Assembly: GCF_019175385.1 (NCBI RefSeq)
Contig: NC_083346.1
Span: 63,021,821-63,085,820 of the forward strand
Direction of reading: 5' to 3'
Length of the DNA stretch: 64,000 nt
Origin: Lycium barbarum
Taxonomy: Eukaryota > Streptophyta > Magnoliopsida > Solanales > Solanaceae
The notes under the pieces were generated by a model, which was given only the letters and a program-made list of their open reading frames with translations, searched no databases and was not told the DNA's origin. Positions 54,228-64,000 of this stretch are shown piece by piece (position 1 is the first letter of the stretch; each line of letters starts with the position of its first letter). Both the position numbers and the translations under genes were made by a program.

Positions 54228-55297
54228 GCTAGATTATAGGAAATACTTATCAAGTGGGAATCAAGTGAAGACCAAGGGTCCAAGCAGAATTTTGAAGGGC
54301 GTACTAAAAGGAGGATATACCTAATTGGAATGAAACTGAGGCAATGAAACCTCATGGAACAATCAAAAATAGTGGTTCTGCTAGATATCTATGATTGAAA
54401 ACCGCAGATGAAGGAAGAAGTAAGATGATTCAACTTCCCAACACGATAAAGAGCTTGATCTACATTTCGGCTAATTTCCAATTCTACTTTTAATTCATCA
54501 GCCGGACTGAGGATTAGCAAGTTCAAGGATAAACTAAGAGAGGAAGATCATTGAAGAAGAGATTCGGGATATTCTTAGAGTAAACACAAGAATTACCAAT
54601 AGCCAGACTGAGCATAAGAAGCCTTGAAGAGGAAAATCGAGGAAAGTGTACGGGTAAAAGGAAATGTTGATGTTGTACTGGCTGGAAGATAAAATACCAC
54701 AAGAATCGACCCAGTTGCTATAGGAAAACAAGGGATACTATATTATCAATTTCTGTGGTTATCCTTAAAAGGAAAAGAATCAGTTAAACTCCAAGAAAAT
54801 GAAGGTACGAAAGTTCGGTAACGTGTAAAAAGGATACATAAAAGTCAAAGGAGTAAGAACTTCTGACATACAAAAGTGGATAAAGGTATCTGGTAGGTAC
54901 TGGGTAAATGAGCATATAAGGGTGTAAATGACACAGGTTAAAGAGACAATGAGAATGATAAAGTATAAAGAACTAGTAGATAGATAGGTGACACAAAAAA
55001 GGGGATCGTCGTGAGTACGAGCATAAATCTAAATCACAAGAGAAGGAGAATAATATTAAATGATTGATTGGGCAAGAGATGCGGCGAACTTGAGAATACA
55101 CCCATTGGTGGTAAACCAACAGTAATCAAGAGATGCCAAAGGAATTGTGAAGCTATGAATATAAAAGTCTACATGTGCGTAGGGACAGTGAGCTAGTAGT
55201 TGCATAAGAAAGGACTGCAAATGATAAGAAGAAACCATGTTATTGCTTATGTAAAGAAACCAAGGAATCCAAAGAAGACTAATCGTCAGGAATTGAG
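54228..55297 (+). other. Internal region of element C, middle part
   Basis: It starts with the right GCTAG duplication of D and ends with TTGAG (55293-55297), the left duplication of the next solo LTR. About 1 kb of purine-rich sequence with no supported gene. Confidence 0.65.
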
Positions 55298-56475
55298 TGT
55301 TATATCCTGCATTTTTGGGCGCTCGGACAATTCAAGGTAACTGCGGGAAAATGACAAGCGAGGCTTTATTTTTATTTTGTTAAGCACATGAGTTAGTTAT
55401 GAAAATTTTGAAGTGGGAATATTAAGAAAGGTTAAGGGCATAAAGGGGAATTCGCAATATGACTCGTGGAATTATGGAGGAAGACGAAGGGCAAATTTGG
55501 AAATTGAAAAAAAATTAAAATTTGTCATGAAGTGCAAAAAAAAAAAAAATGGGCTTGTGTTGAATTGGGCCGTGTTGGCCATCCAACCCTTTCTTAATGG
55601 GCCAAGGCCCATGTGGGAAATGAATAAATAAGCCAAATTAGTCATGTTCTTCATTTTGCTCTCTAGAAGTTTCAAGACTTGGAAAAAAAAAAAAAAGAGA
55701 AAGAAGAAGCTTCAAGGGCCATTTCGGCCAAGTGCAAAAATCAACAAGAAAATTGACAAAAATTCCTTCAAAAATCATTTTCTACCAAGTGGAGGGTCCT
55801 TAACAAAGTAGAGTTGTTATTGAAGCAAGAAAAACACAAATTCATAAGTTGGAAATTCAAGCAAGTTGGAGAATCAAAGAAAAAGGTAAGGATTCATCCT
55901 TTTCTTATATGTTATGGATGTTGTGCATGTTGTAGTGTGTAAAAATGAGTGAAATTCATGAAGAAAAAGAATATGGGTGTGTGGCCGTGCATGCCTATGT
56001 GTGTGTATGAATCATGCTTTAATTATTCTATCTAGTGTTTGGTTGTTATTTTTGTGGATGCTATGTTGATAATGGAAGTTGAATGATTTTGGAGAGGTTG
56101 TAGTTGTGTATGCATGATGTTGGCCGTGTAGTTGTGGTGTGGTGTGGAGGAAAATGAGTTAATTTTATTTAGTGTATTGGTTGTTGTTATGTGGATTCTA
56201 TATTGCTAATAAAAAGCTTAATGATCTTAGAGAAATTATGGAAATTGGAGACTTGTGGTTGAAGTTTATGTAAATTGAATACTATGTTCTTACATGTATG
56301 GAAGACAATGATATTAGTATGGTATTGTTGGAACATATATTATAAGGTTGTTATTGTTTTTATTGGAGTTGGAAGGTTTTGAAGGAAGTAGTATATTGAT
56401 TGAGTTATTATAATGTATCTTGGATTGAATATGGAAATTTTTAGTATGGTTGTTGACATTATGTTGATAGTTTGG

Positions 56476-56529
56476 CCGGGTTGAATTCCCGGGATTGTTG
56501 TTGATTGACATTGGCCAAGTTGAACTTGG
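56476..56529 (+). promoter_or_regulatory. Two consecutive hairpins, solo LTR
   Basis: CCGGG-ttgaatt-CCCGG (56476-56492) and CCAAG-ttgaa-CTTGG (56515-56529). The second corresponds to CCGAG/CTCGG at 62711-62727. Confidence 0.55.
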
Positions 56530-56644
56530 TGGGATGGAGTATTTACATGGGAAATGCTGCCGGAATTTCGGTAGCCAAGTATTATCTTAAGATTCCAATT
56601 CTAAATGCTGTAACCAAAGTTTGGTAAATATGACCAATTTGTAG

Positions 56645-56696
56645 ATTGTGGCGGATTTGCAACTTGAATTTGGAATAGCATACAGAGCGGAAAGAG
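56645..56696 (+). other. Putative 52-nt leader exon in solo LTR
   Basis: Bounded by CCAATTTGTAG and AAAGAG/GTATGTAAGG. Confidence 0.45.
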
Positions 56697-57723
56697 GTAT
56701 GTAAGGCTTCACCCTTCCTTCTATGGCATGTCTTAGACGTAATATGTTGGATATGAACCTCGGGGACAACTCTATTTTCCGGAATCCGCACCTAAAGTTT
56801 CCCCTCTTTCATTCAGCAGAATTGAATTAGAAAGTGTGCGAAACGTTGGAAAAACTTTCCAAACCTCTAGAACTTGCATAAATAGGACCCGACTACCTTG
56901 AAACCCTCACAAGTAACACCATGACATGTAACATATACAAATTGTGTACGCTACCTCATTCGGCCCGAGGTGGGCCCATTGTTCCGTTTGACTTATTTTG
57001 AAGAAGAATTCAAAGGAAAATTTTGACCCTTGTCCCGATTATCAAACGATAAGTACCGTACCATTCTACTGGAAATATGTCTATGATAACCATGATAACG
57101 ATGATGCTAAGGAAGAGAATACGTCTATGATAAGTATGACAAGAATTATTCCATGACTAAGAGTCTTAGGCTAAGGACCCAATGTGAATACGAAAGAATC
57201 AAACTAGTTCTTGATTTTTAATTCTATTCCTTGGTTATGACACTATCTTCTAAAGATTTCAAAGGCATGATCCCCAAGTCGTAAAGTCTCAAATGTCTAT
57301 GATAGATATGTTGACGATATGTTCCTACTATGAATATGACAATATGACAATGGTAAATTATTTCTTGATATCTCAACTCTATTATGGGTAATGACTACTT
57401 TAGAGGTTCCAAGTATATGAAACGATGCCTTATGACCCTAATTTTATGTTTTCTCATAATGACACTCTTCATTGATAGTCTCGCCTTATGATACTAGTTC
57501 CTTCAAGGTGAGACAAAGCGGTCACGGTTATACCATAATGTAATCGGAGGTCACCGACCTTACGTCACTCCGATGGATACATGGTTTTCTTTGGGCTCTC
57601 CTGCATGCTTATATGACATATGTATATGAGATATGAATATGTACATGGGGTGGGGGAAGGGATATATGGGGGATGGGAAGGGATACATGTTTCATTGCCA
57701 CCTGGTCAGCTGGCGTTATCATC

Positions 57724-57810
57724 CCGGACGTGGGATGCCCGGACGCGGGATATATGGGCGAGCCGACGTATTTCGGCGCTATGTGGGCGAGCCGACATTG
57801 TTCGGTGCTA
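57724..57810 (+). repeat. GC-rich direct repeats in solo LTR
   Basis: Two GGACG(T/C)GGGAT words, then two GGGCGAGCCGAC units, like those at 9468-9550. Confidence 0.6.
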
Positions 57811-57973
57811 AGATATGACATGATCTGATATGTTACGACATGATACGCTATGACATGACATGATATGATACGATATGACATGATACGCTATGACATGACA
57901 TGATATGATACGATATGACATGATGCGCTATGATATGATATGATATGATATGATAAGACATGACATGATATAA
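57811..57973 (+). repeat. Imperfect ATGATATGAC array
   Basis: It includes a longer internal duplication of about 50 bases (near 57840 and 57890). Same class as 9550-9680. Confidence 0.75.
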
Positions 57974-58156
57974 GTTCTATCTTCTATGTCTATGAAAAAA
58001 AAATGTTCTTTTTAAAGGGAAGGACAAGCATGCATGGTATCCGGCCTGAAAAGGGTATTCCTATGTACAGGTTACTTTCTTGTATCACTATATGTCCTAT
58101 GATCCCATGATATTGTTAATCATACCTTATGTTTCTGTTTGTATTATCTTCCATGC

Positions 58157-58226
58157 TTTACATACTCGGTACACTATTCGTACTGACGTCCCTTCTTGTG
58201 GACGCTGCGTTCCATGCCGCGCAGGT
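58157..58226 (+). promoter_or_regulatory. Triple stem-loop module, solo LTR 55298-58630
   Basis: CGGTAC/GTACTG, CGTCC/GGACG and CTGCG/CGCAG all present. Confidence 0.5.
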
Positions 58227-58635
58227 CAGCAGGTAGACAGACTTGACTCCTAGGAGCTTCATCAGCAGTATTGTAGCAGCGCTCCAGTTGTTCCGGAGCC
58301 TCAGTTCCTTGGTACTATTTTGTGTATATATGTTCGGGCACGGCAGTACTCGACCCTTCCTATGTATATGTGTACTATGTTTAGAGGCTCGTAGACAGAT
58401 ATGTACAGTTAGATGTTTTGTACTTTTGATGGTCCTCGTCGCTGTGTAATGTGCTAGTAAAGTTTGCTAGCCTATGTTTATAATTATGCTACTAATGTTA
58501 ATGTTAAGCAGAAAAAAAAAAGTACGGTGATGTTCATACGGCCCACTTAGTAATAAGAATACGATACGAGATAAGAGGTGCTCGGTACAAGTATCGGGTA
58601 CCCGTCACGGCCCCTAGTTGGGTCGTGACATTGAG

Positions 58636-59237
58636 GCACTTTAAAGTAAGGGATTATCAAATGCTACTGCAGTAAGATTGGAGATGCCAGAGATTCAGTG
58701 TAAGAAAAAACAAAAGGGGTAAGAAAATATTAACTAGTTGAGCGGAATCAATCAGTACCGACACAATTGAATGGTATGTAGACAAGAGATGGAGTAACAT
58801 TTCAGCAGGAAAGCTCTCGATACAACTATTAATTAACTGCAAAATAGCAGGTAAAGCTCATAAAAAAAGGAAAGGCTAAGGATCAAGCTGATTACTACCC
58901 ATATGAATGATGAAGTTAATAGATAGGTTCTTAAAAATCGCCAGCGGAACGTGAGGAAAGATTGAATGGGCCATACATGTAAAGGGGTAAACCCCAAAAC
59001 GAATAGGAGAGAATTGCCGCTTCGACAATCAATATAGCGTCATAAGTCTGCAAATTATGGTTATAGGATTGTTAACTTATGCTGTCCTGTCTCTAAAGAA
59101 CCACACAGAAGATCATAAGTTGCAAGGTTCAAATAAGGTCAGTTTCGAATACGTGAGTAGGACTAAAAGTAAGCAAAGTAAATAGCAGTAAATGCAAGTA
59201 AGAGTATTGATATCAACAACACCACGAGTTCTACTTC
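58636..59237 (+). other. Internal region of element C, right part
   Basis: The last 600 bases before the polypurine tract; nothing coding. Confidence 0.65.
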
Positions 59238-59276
59238 AACATTCGAGGACGAATGTTCCTAAGGGGGGGGGGAGGA
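59238..59276 (+). other. Pre-PPT hairpin and polypurine tract, element C
   Basis: AACATTCG-agga-CGAATGTT (59238-59257), then AAGGGGGGGGGGAGGA. Confidence 0.85.
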
Positions 59277-59402
59277 TGTTACACCCCGTACTTTCGGAGG
59301 AGCACTTATCAAATTTTAATGTAAGTATGTCAGGCTAGGGCTACGTAAAAAAACCTCGAAACATAAGCATCGAAGCATTATTAAGTATATTTTATGAGTA
59401 AG
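59277..59402 (+). repeat. 3' LTR of element C, first 126 bases
   Basis: Matches 22989-23114. It is cut after GAGTAAG, and the 5' LTR shows GAGTAAGGAATG in that place. GTAAG (59398-59402) would be the duplication. Confidence 0.88.
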
Positions 59403-59839
59403 TGTCACGACCCAACCGGAGGGCCGGGACGGGCACCCGGTGCTAGCCCACCCGGGCACCTCTAACATACCTTTACATTTACATCTAGGTGAGCCACATA
59501 TTAAATCATACATTCTATCCATCAATCATACTTCTCCCATTGGAAAACCAATACATTTATATCATCATTAGCAACTATGTCCATATCAATGTACATAAGC
59601 CGACGAGGCTAACAAAATGGTATCCAAAATATAGGCCGACAAGACCAAACACATCTAACTATATACACATGTCTACGAGCCTCTAAGGAGAGTATGTCAT
59701 ATCATATAGGCGGGACAGGACCCCGCGATGCCCATAAATATGTACACAAAAGAATCAATACCAAAAGCTATAGCTCCTAATGAAATGGAGCTCCGCTATG
59801 TAGTCCTTGATAAATATAGCTATGGATCAAGCCTGTCTC

Positions 59840-59925
59840 CCTGGCCACCTGCAGGCATGACGCAGCATCCACAAACAAAAGGACGTCAGTAGGAAGAATG
59901 TATTGAGTATGTAAAGCATGATCAA
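59840..59925 (-). promoter_or_regulatory. Triple stem-loop module, inverted LTR
   Basis: On the minus strand: a weak first stem, CGTCC with GGATG (one wobble), and CTGC with GCAG. Confidence 0.4.
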
Positions 59926-60139
59926 TATCATTATAGAAGCATAATAAGCAACATAAGAGATAGCATAATATGGGAGATAGAAGTATCATCGTCATAATCA
60001 CTTACTTTCCTTTCATAGGGACTTTCCATTTCTAATGCGTGACTATGTACATACATCCACATCCGTATCCGTTTTCATATCTGTACTCATTTACATTTTG
60101 TATCCATAATCGTATTCGTATCATGCTCGTATTCATACT

Positions 60140-60216
60140 CATATCTATATCATATACATATACATATACATATCCATATCCTATACATATCCATATCATA
60201 TACATATCATTTACAT
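60140..60216 (-). repeat. CATATA-rich simple repeat
   Basis: Irregular ACATATAC and CCATATC units. Confidence 0.8.
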
Positions 60217-60430
60217 AGCATACCCGACCACGAAGGTTCGGTGTTTCATGTACCCGGCCATGGCTAGGCTCGGTTATCATACATGCCTGGCCAACCAAGG
60301 CTCAGTGTTACACATACCTGGCCCTACCAAGCCTTTCGGGTTATCCGTACCCAACTGCAGTGGTGCGCGTGCATCGTCATTTATATATATACATCTATAT
60401 ATTCTACCCGGCCATATAAGCTCGGGGTTT
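60217..60430 (-). repeat. CCCGGCC-type tandem units
   Basis: Five or six diverged units of about 30 bases, each with (A/G)CC(C/T)GGCC, AAGC or AGGC, and CGGTTAT-like parts; the counterpart of the GGGCAG dyad arrays. Confidence 0.6.
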
Positions 60431-60480
60431 CATAATAGCCATACAGAGGCACACATACATATAAGCTTATAAGCATCTTT

Positions 60481-60590
60481 ACCATTATCACTATTATCAT
60501 CGTCATCATTATCGTTATCGCTATTATCGTCGTCATCATTATCATCATCACCATTATCGTCGTCATCATTATTGTCGTTCATTACATCTA
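60481..60590 (-). repeat. Trinucleotide microsatellite
   Basis: Imperfect ATC / GTC / TTA units over about 110 bases. Confidence 0.85.
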
Positions 60591-61722
60591 TCCTTATAGG
60601 ATTATCCGTCATATGACGAATTTACTACAATCATAATACATATCAAGAATTATAAGCTTTGTAGCTTTTTGAAGATAGAATCATTTGGAGAGCATCATAG
60701 GCTCATAGAGGAATAGATATTTGGCCAAAGAACCATGCCTTATGAAAGAAGGGTTAGCCTTACATACCATTCCGTTCAACAATTCTATCACTTGCACGTT
60801 CTCCTTCAATGCTCACGTTTCTACCTTCATTAGAGTTATACTGTCATTAGAAATCGATAGCTAGCATACACAACTAAAACTAGATAAAATTGGACAGCAT
60901 CTCCTTTATTTGTACGACCTTCCTCCATATCATAAATCAACTCCCAAACATCAATAATACATTCACAATATCATAACAATAGTCTAGATTCAACCACATT
61001 ATCTATATTTCTCAATTCACTTCCAATCATCCATATCCATGGTCATAACACATGGCTACGTTCATTCATATACAATGCCTATCCCATGTTCTTAACATCA
61101 TTTATAACATAACCATATCTCAACACATCAATAATGATGACTCAATTCATGCTATTACTCACAATGATACTATTCCCATATTCATGACCCATTTTTCTAT
61201 ATCCTTCTACCATCTAAATGTTTCAACTTTCAAATACCTTAAACAACATGGAAATGCCATAAATCATACCTTAGATAGTGTAGTGATGAACCTTGGGTGA
61301 AAACACATCACTTGAGCAAAACCCTATGTTATATCCCGTAATTTATACGTTTGGATATTTCATGGTGGTCGCGGTGAGTTAAGGGAACGACCATCTTCCA
61401 AATGCAATTTAATGTACAAGTTGGTTATAAATATTATTTATGAACATCGGTTGTATGGAAATATTGAGAAAGGTTAAGGGTAAAAAGAGAAATTCAAGAA
61501 AATGGAAAAATTCTCTAGGAAATAAAGAAAGGAGCATGTGGCCATTTCATAAGTGAAAGGGGGCTAATTATAAATAATGAAAGAGTGTATGGACCAAGCT
61601 TGCTTCAGAAGACTTTTAGTCTTCTTTGACCATTTTTAGAAATTTCAAAAAAGAAAAGAAAAAGAAATAAAAAGAAAGAAATCTCTAGAGAGGGGCATGT
61701 GCCCCTCACATGCTTGGAAGCT

Positions 61723-61747
61723 TATATATATATATATATATATATAT
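61723..61747 (+). repeat. (AT)n microsatellite
   Basis: About twelve AT units. Confidence 0.9.
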
Positions 61748-62752
61748 GACTAAGTCTTGAAAGGAAGACTAATTCATCAATTCCCAAGTCTAGAAAAATC
61801 AAGAAAGATCAAGAAAGAAAGAGAGGAGGAGAAAAGGGAAGGCCATTTCGGCCAAGACCTTGGAAAACTAGGCCCTTGATATCTTGTTCCAAAAATTAGT
61901 GTCTTCATGTATTCCTACTAATTCAAGGGCCCTCTTCAACGTGGTGCAATTGTTGGGGCAAGAAAACTATCCTTTGTGGCAAGTCCAAGATTCTAGTCAA
62001 GTGGAAAGTTAAGGAAGAAGGTAAGGATTCATGCTCTTTTATGTGTTATGGATGGTGTGTGAATATTGTTGTGTGTAAGAATGAATGAAAACCATAGAAA
62101 TAATGTGTGTTGTAGGTGTGGCCGTGAGTGTATATTGTGTGTATGGCCGTGTATATTTGTTTTATTGTGATGGGATGGTAAGCAAATTTTATGTAGTATA
62201 TTAGTTGTTGAAATGTATGGACATGGATGAAGAATTCATGAAAATATATATGTAGTTGTGTTAGCCGAAAATAGTTGCATTTGTGGAGAAATGATGAATC
62301 AATTTTAGTAAGTATTTTAATTGTTGTGTTATTAATTCCATGATGTTAAATGAGGATTTAATAGTTGGAAATGAAGTTGTGATTGTTTGTGGATCATGGA
62401 AGGTAGTGTGATGTTATTAGTATGATGTTGTAGTATGTAGTTCATGAATTTGAAGGAGAAAGGGAGTGTGTTGTTATTGTTCTTATTGGAATTGGAAGGC
62501 ATCGGGTGAAGTAGTATGTCGGTAGAATCATTTGAATGTTATGCAATGTGAATTGAATATGAATGAAATGTCATTAGATTGTGTGACAAAGGTTGCCAAG
62601 GTTACATTGTATCTTGGATTAAATTGTTGACATTGTTGGCATGATTGTTGGTAATATTGTCGATAGTTTGGCCGGGTTGAATTCCCGGATTATTGTTGAT
62701 TAAAATTTGGCCGAGTCAGAACCTCGGGGATGGTATATTTACAGGGGAAATG

Positions 62753-62770
62753 CTGCCGAAATTTCGGCAG
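62753..62770 (+). promoter_or_regulatory. 18-base perfect palindrome
   Basis: CTGCCGAAATTTCGGCAG: the longest version of the CCGAAATTTCGG palindrome. Confidence 0.6.
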
Positions 62771-62842
62771 ACAAAGTGTTACTTTAAGGAATCAACTTCT
62801 AAAGGCCCTAATTAAGTTTTGGTAAACATGACCAATTTGTAG

Positions 62843-62894
62843 ATTTTGGCGGATTTGGAACGTGAATTTGGAGTATCAAAAGGAGCGGAAAAAG
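62843..62894 (+). other. Putative 52-nt leader exon in the right-edge LTR
   Basis: Bounded by CCAATTTGTAG and GAAAAAG/GTATGTAAGG. Confidence 0.5.
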
Positions 62895-63721
62895 GTATGT
62901 AAGGCTTCACCCTTCTTTCTATGGCATGTCTTAGACGTAATAAGTCGGATACGAGCCGCGGGGACAATTCTATTCTCCGGAACCCGCACCCAAAGTTTTC
63001 CCTTTTTCGTTCAGTAGAATTGAACTAAAAATTGTGCGAAATGTTAGAAAAAAAACTTCCTAAACATCTAAAACTTGTATAAAGAGGACCCGACTACCCT
63101 AAAACCCTCCCAAGTGACGTCATGAAATGTAACGAACGTAAATTTGGTACGCCGCCTCATTTGACCCGAGGTGGGCCCATGGTTCCCGAATTTTCCTTAT
63201 TGTTCTGTTTGACCTATTTTGAAGTAGAATCCAAAGGAAACTTTTGATCCTTATGCCGCTTATCAAACGACAAGTAATGTAGCTATTCTAATGAGAATAC
63301 TTCTATGATGATAATCATAATGATGAAGTAGGGAAGAGAATATGTCTATGACAAGTATGACGAGAATGATTGTATGTCTAAAAGTCTTAAGTGAAGGATT
63401 CAATATGAACACAAGAATAATGGACTAGTTCTTGAGCCCAACCCTATTCCTTTGTCATGACTCTATTTTCTAAAGACTCTAAAGTACATGAAATAATGTT
63501 TTATAAGCTTTACGATCTTGTCCCATGTTTTCCCTTAATGCTATTTTTCATTGATGGTCTTGCCTCATGATATTAGTTCCTTCAAGGTGAGGCATAACGA
63601 TCATGATTGTTTCATAATGTAATCGGAGGCTACCGACCATACGTCACTCCGACGTGGACATGGTTTTCTTGGACTCTCGAGCGTGTTGTATGCATGTTAT
63701 AAGTATATGTATATGATGTAT

Positions 63722-63955
63722 GTAAATGTATATGATAAATGAGCCAGAGCGCTATAGACGCTGATATATGTACATGATACACGTATATGTATATGATAAA
63801 AGAGCCAGAGCGCTATAGACGCTGATATATGTACATGATGCACGTCTACGTATACGATAAAAGAGCCAGAGCGCTATAGACGCTGATATATATACATGAT
63901 GTATGCATATATATACGGGGAAGATGGGAATGAGGCCAGAGCGTTATATACGCAT
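63722..63955 (+). repeat. 61-base minisatellite
   Basis: Units begin at 63734, 63795 and 63856 with GATAAA.GAGCCAGAGCG; a worn fourth unit ends near 63955. Each holds the dyad AGCG-ctatag-ACGCT. Confidence 0.9.
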
Positions 63956-64000
63956 ATCCACCTGATCAGTTGGCATTATATGACATGACATCGTCCCGGA

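Larger units (their letters stand above)
55298..58630 (+). mobile_element. Solo LTR nested in element C
   Basis: TGTTATATCCTGC to GTCGTGACA, 3333 bases, exact TTGAG duplication (55293-55297 and 58631-58635). It is related to the tandem element LTRs but clearly diverged. It carries donor-like AAGGTAAGG (GT 55886), CCGGG/CCCGG and CCAAG/CTTGG hairpins (56476-56529), a 52-nt exon candidate (56645-56696), a TGACG stem (core 57560-57567), an ATGATATGAC array and a triple stem-loop (58157-58226). No internal remnant, so the parent was lost by LTR recombination. Confidence 0.92.
22989..59402 (+). mobile_element. Element C: non-autonomous LTR element, split by four insertions
   Basis: Reading past the insertions gives: 5' LTR 22989-23368 joined to 38133-40094; primer site 40099-40110; leader stem 40154-40193; acidic frame 40320-40871; non-coding body 40872-42932, 54233-55297 and 58636-59261; polypurine tract; and the first 126 bases of the 3' LTR (59277-59402). 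The internal region totals about 4.5 kb and has no gag, reverse transcriptase or integrase. Target duplications of the inserted elements prove the joins at 42932, 55297 and (one mismatch) 23368. The right end lies outside the window. Confidence 0.85.
59403..61326 (-). mobile_element. Inverted B-type LTR, interrupted
   Basis: The plus strand begins TGTCACGACCC, the complement of the LTR end GGGTCGTGACA. Read on the minus strand, the region before 61326 resembles the B LTR near 5690-5860 (splice-like AAGGTATGA, then a TTTGAAAG-like stretch), so about the first 660 bases of this LTR should lie to the right of the window. It is the only element on the minus strand here. It includes a triple stem-loop (59840-59925, minus strand) and dyad and microsatellite arrays. 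No protein frame is supported; the D- and N-rich minus-strand frame near 60430-60612 is a microsatellite product. Confidence 0.8.
61327..64000 (+). mobile_element. LTR running off the right edge
   Basis: TGTTATATCCCGTAATTT start, preceded by CCCTA (61322-61326) as candidate duplication. Related to 55298-58630; by that length about 600 bases are missing. It contains donor-like AAGGTAAGG (GT 62021), hairpins CCGGG/CCCGG (62672-62688) and CCGAG/CTCGG (62711-62727), an 18-base palindrome (62753-62770), a 52-nt exon candidate (62843-62894) and a damaged TGACG stem (63611-63641, core ATACGTCA). Solo LTR or full element cannot be decided here. Confidence 0.85.

Noticed and set aside
60430..60612. 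D- and N-rich minus-strand frame as an acidic protein
   Set aside because: It is the translation of a trinucleotide microsatellite inside an LTR.
63722..63955. CRISPR-like reading of the 61-base repeats
   Set aside because: Units are contiguous with no unique spacers and lie in a plant LTR.

Overview
The window is a transposon-only stretch of a plant nuclear genome: nested LTR retrotransposons from end to end and no host gene that I can support. All coding remnants belong to Ty3/gypsy elements of the chromovirus type (Tekay/Del-like): gag with a double zinc knuckle, protease, reverse transcriptase with FIDD, RNase H, a DD35E integrase and a C-terminal chromodomain-like segment. Every recognisable primer site matches plant initiator-Met tRNA. 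Very long LTRs (2.3-3.3 kb) and the style of the repeats suggest a eudicot, perhaps Solanaceae, in pericentromeric heterochromatin. The species is an inference.

Layout. 1-2521 is the right part of a C-type LTR. 2522-5028 is old degenerate DNA with a weak Ty1/copia flavour. Element B (5029-17934, duplication GGTAA) is a decayed autonomous chromovirus with a solo LTR (7443-10377) inserted directly after its primer site. Element E starts at 18026. Element C (22989 to beyond 59402) is inserted in E. Inside C lie: a three-LTR, two-body tandem element (23369-38127) in its 5' LTR; a young, nearly intact chromovirus D (42933-54227, duplication GCTAG); a solo LTR (55298-58630, duplication TTGAG); and, in its 3' LTR, an inverted B-type LTR (59403-61326) that is itself cut by another LTR running off the right edge (61327-64000).

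How the parts work together. B and D carry the enzymes. E, C and the tandem element lack pol and would depend on proteins from B/D-like elements. They share with B and D the primer site, a leader stem-loop just downstream of it, a polypurine tract and the order of short dyad modules in the LTRs. E and C encode an unfamiliar small acidic protein. The tandem element encodes gag only and carries a 5S-rRNA-derived segment between gag and the polypurine tract.

Main leads: (1) a retrovirus-like palindromic loop (GCGCGC or GTGCAC) in the leader stem; (2) a conserved leader splicing pattern with a 51-52 nt exon inside the LTR; (3) the 5S-derived segment with exact box A to box C spacing; (4) a three-LTR element whose outer LTRs share a deletion missing from the middle one; (5) several LTR stem-loops whose paired bases change together between families. 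Divergence figures are counts by eye.
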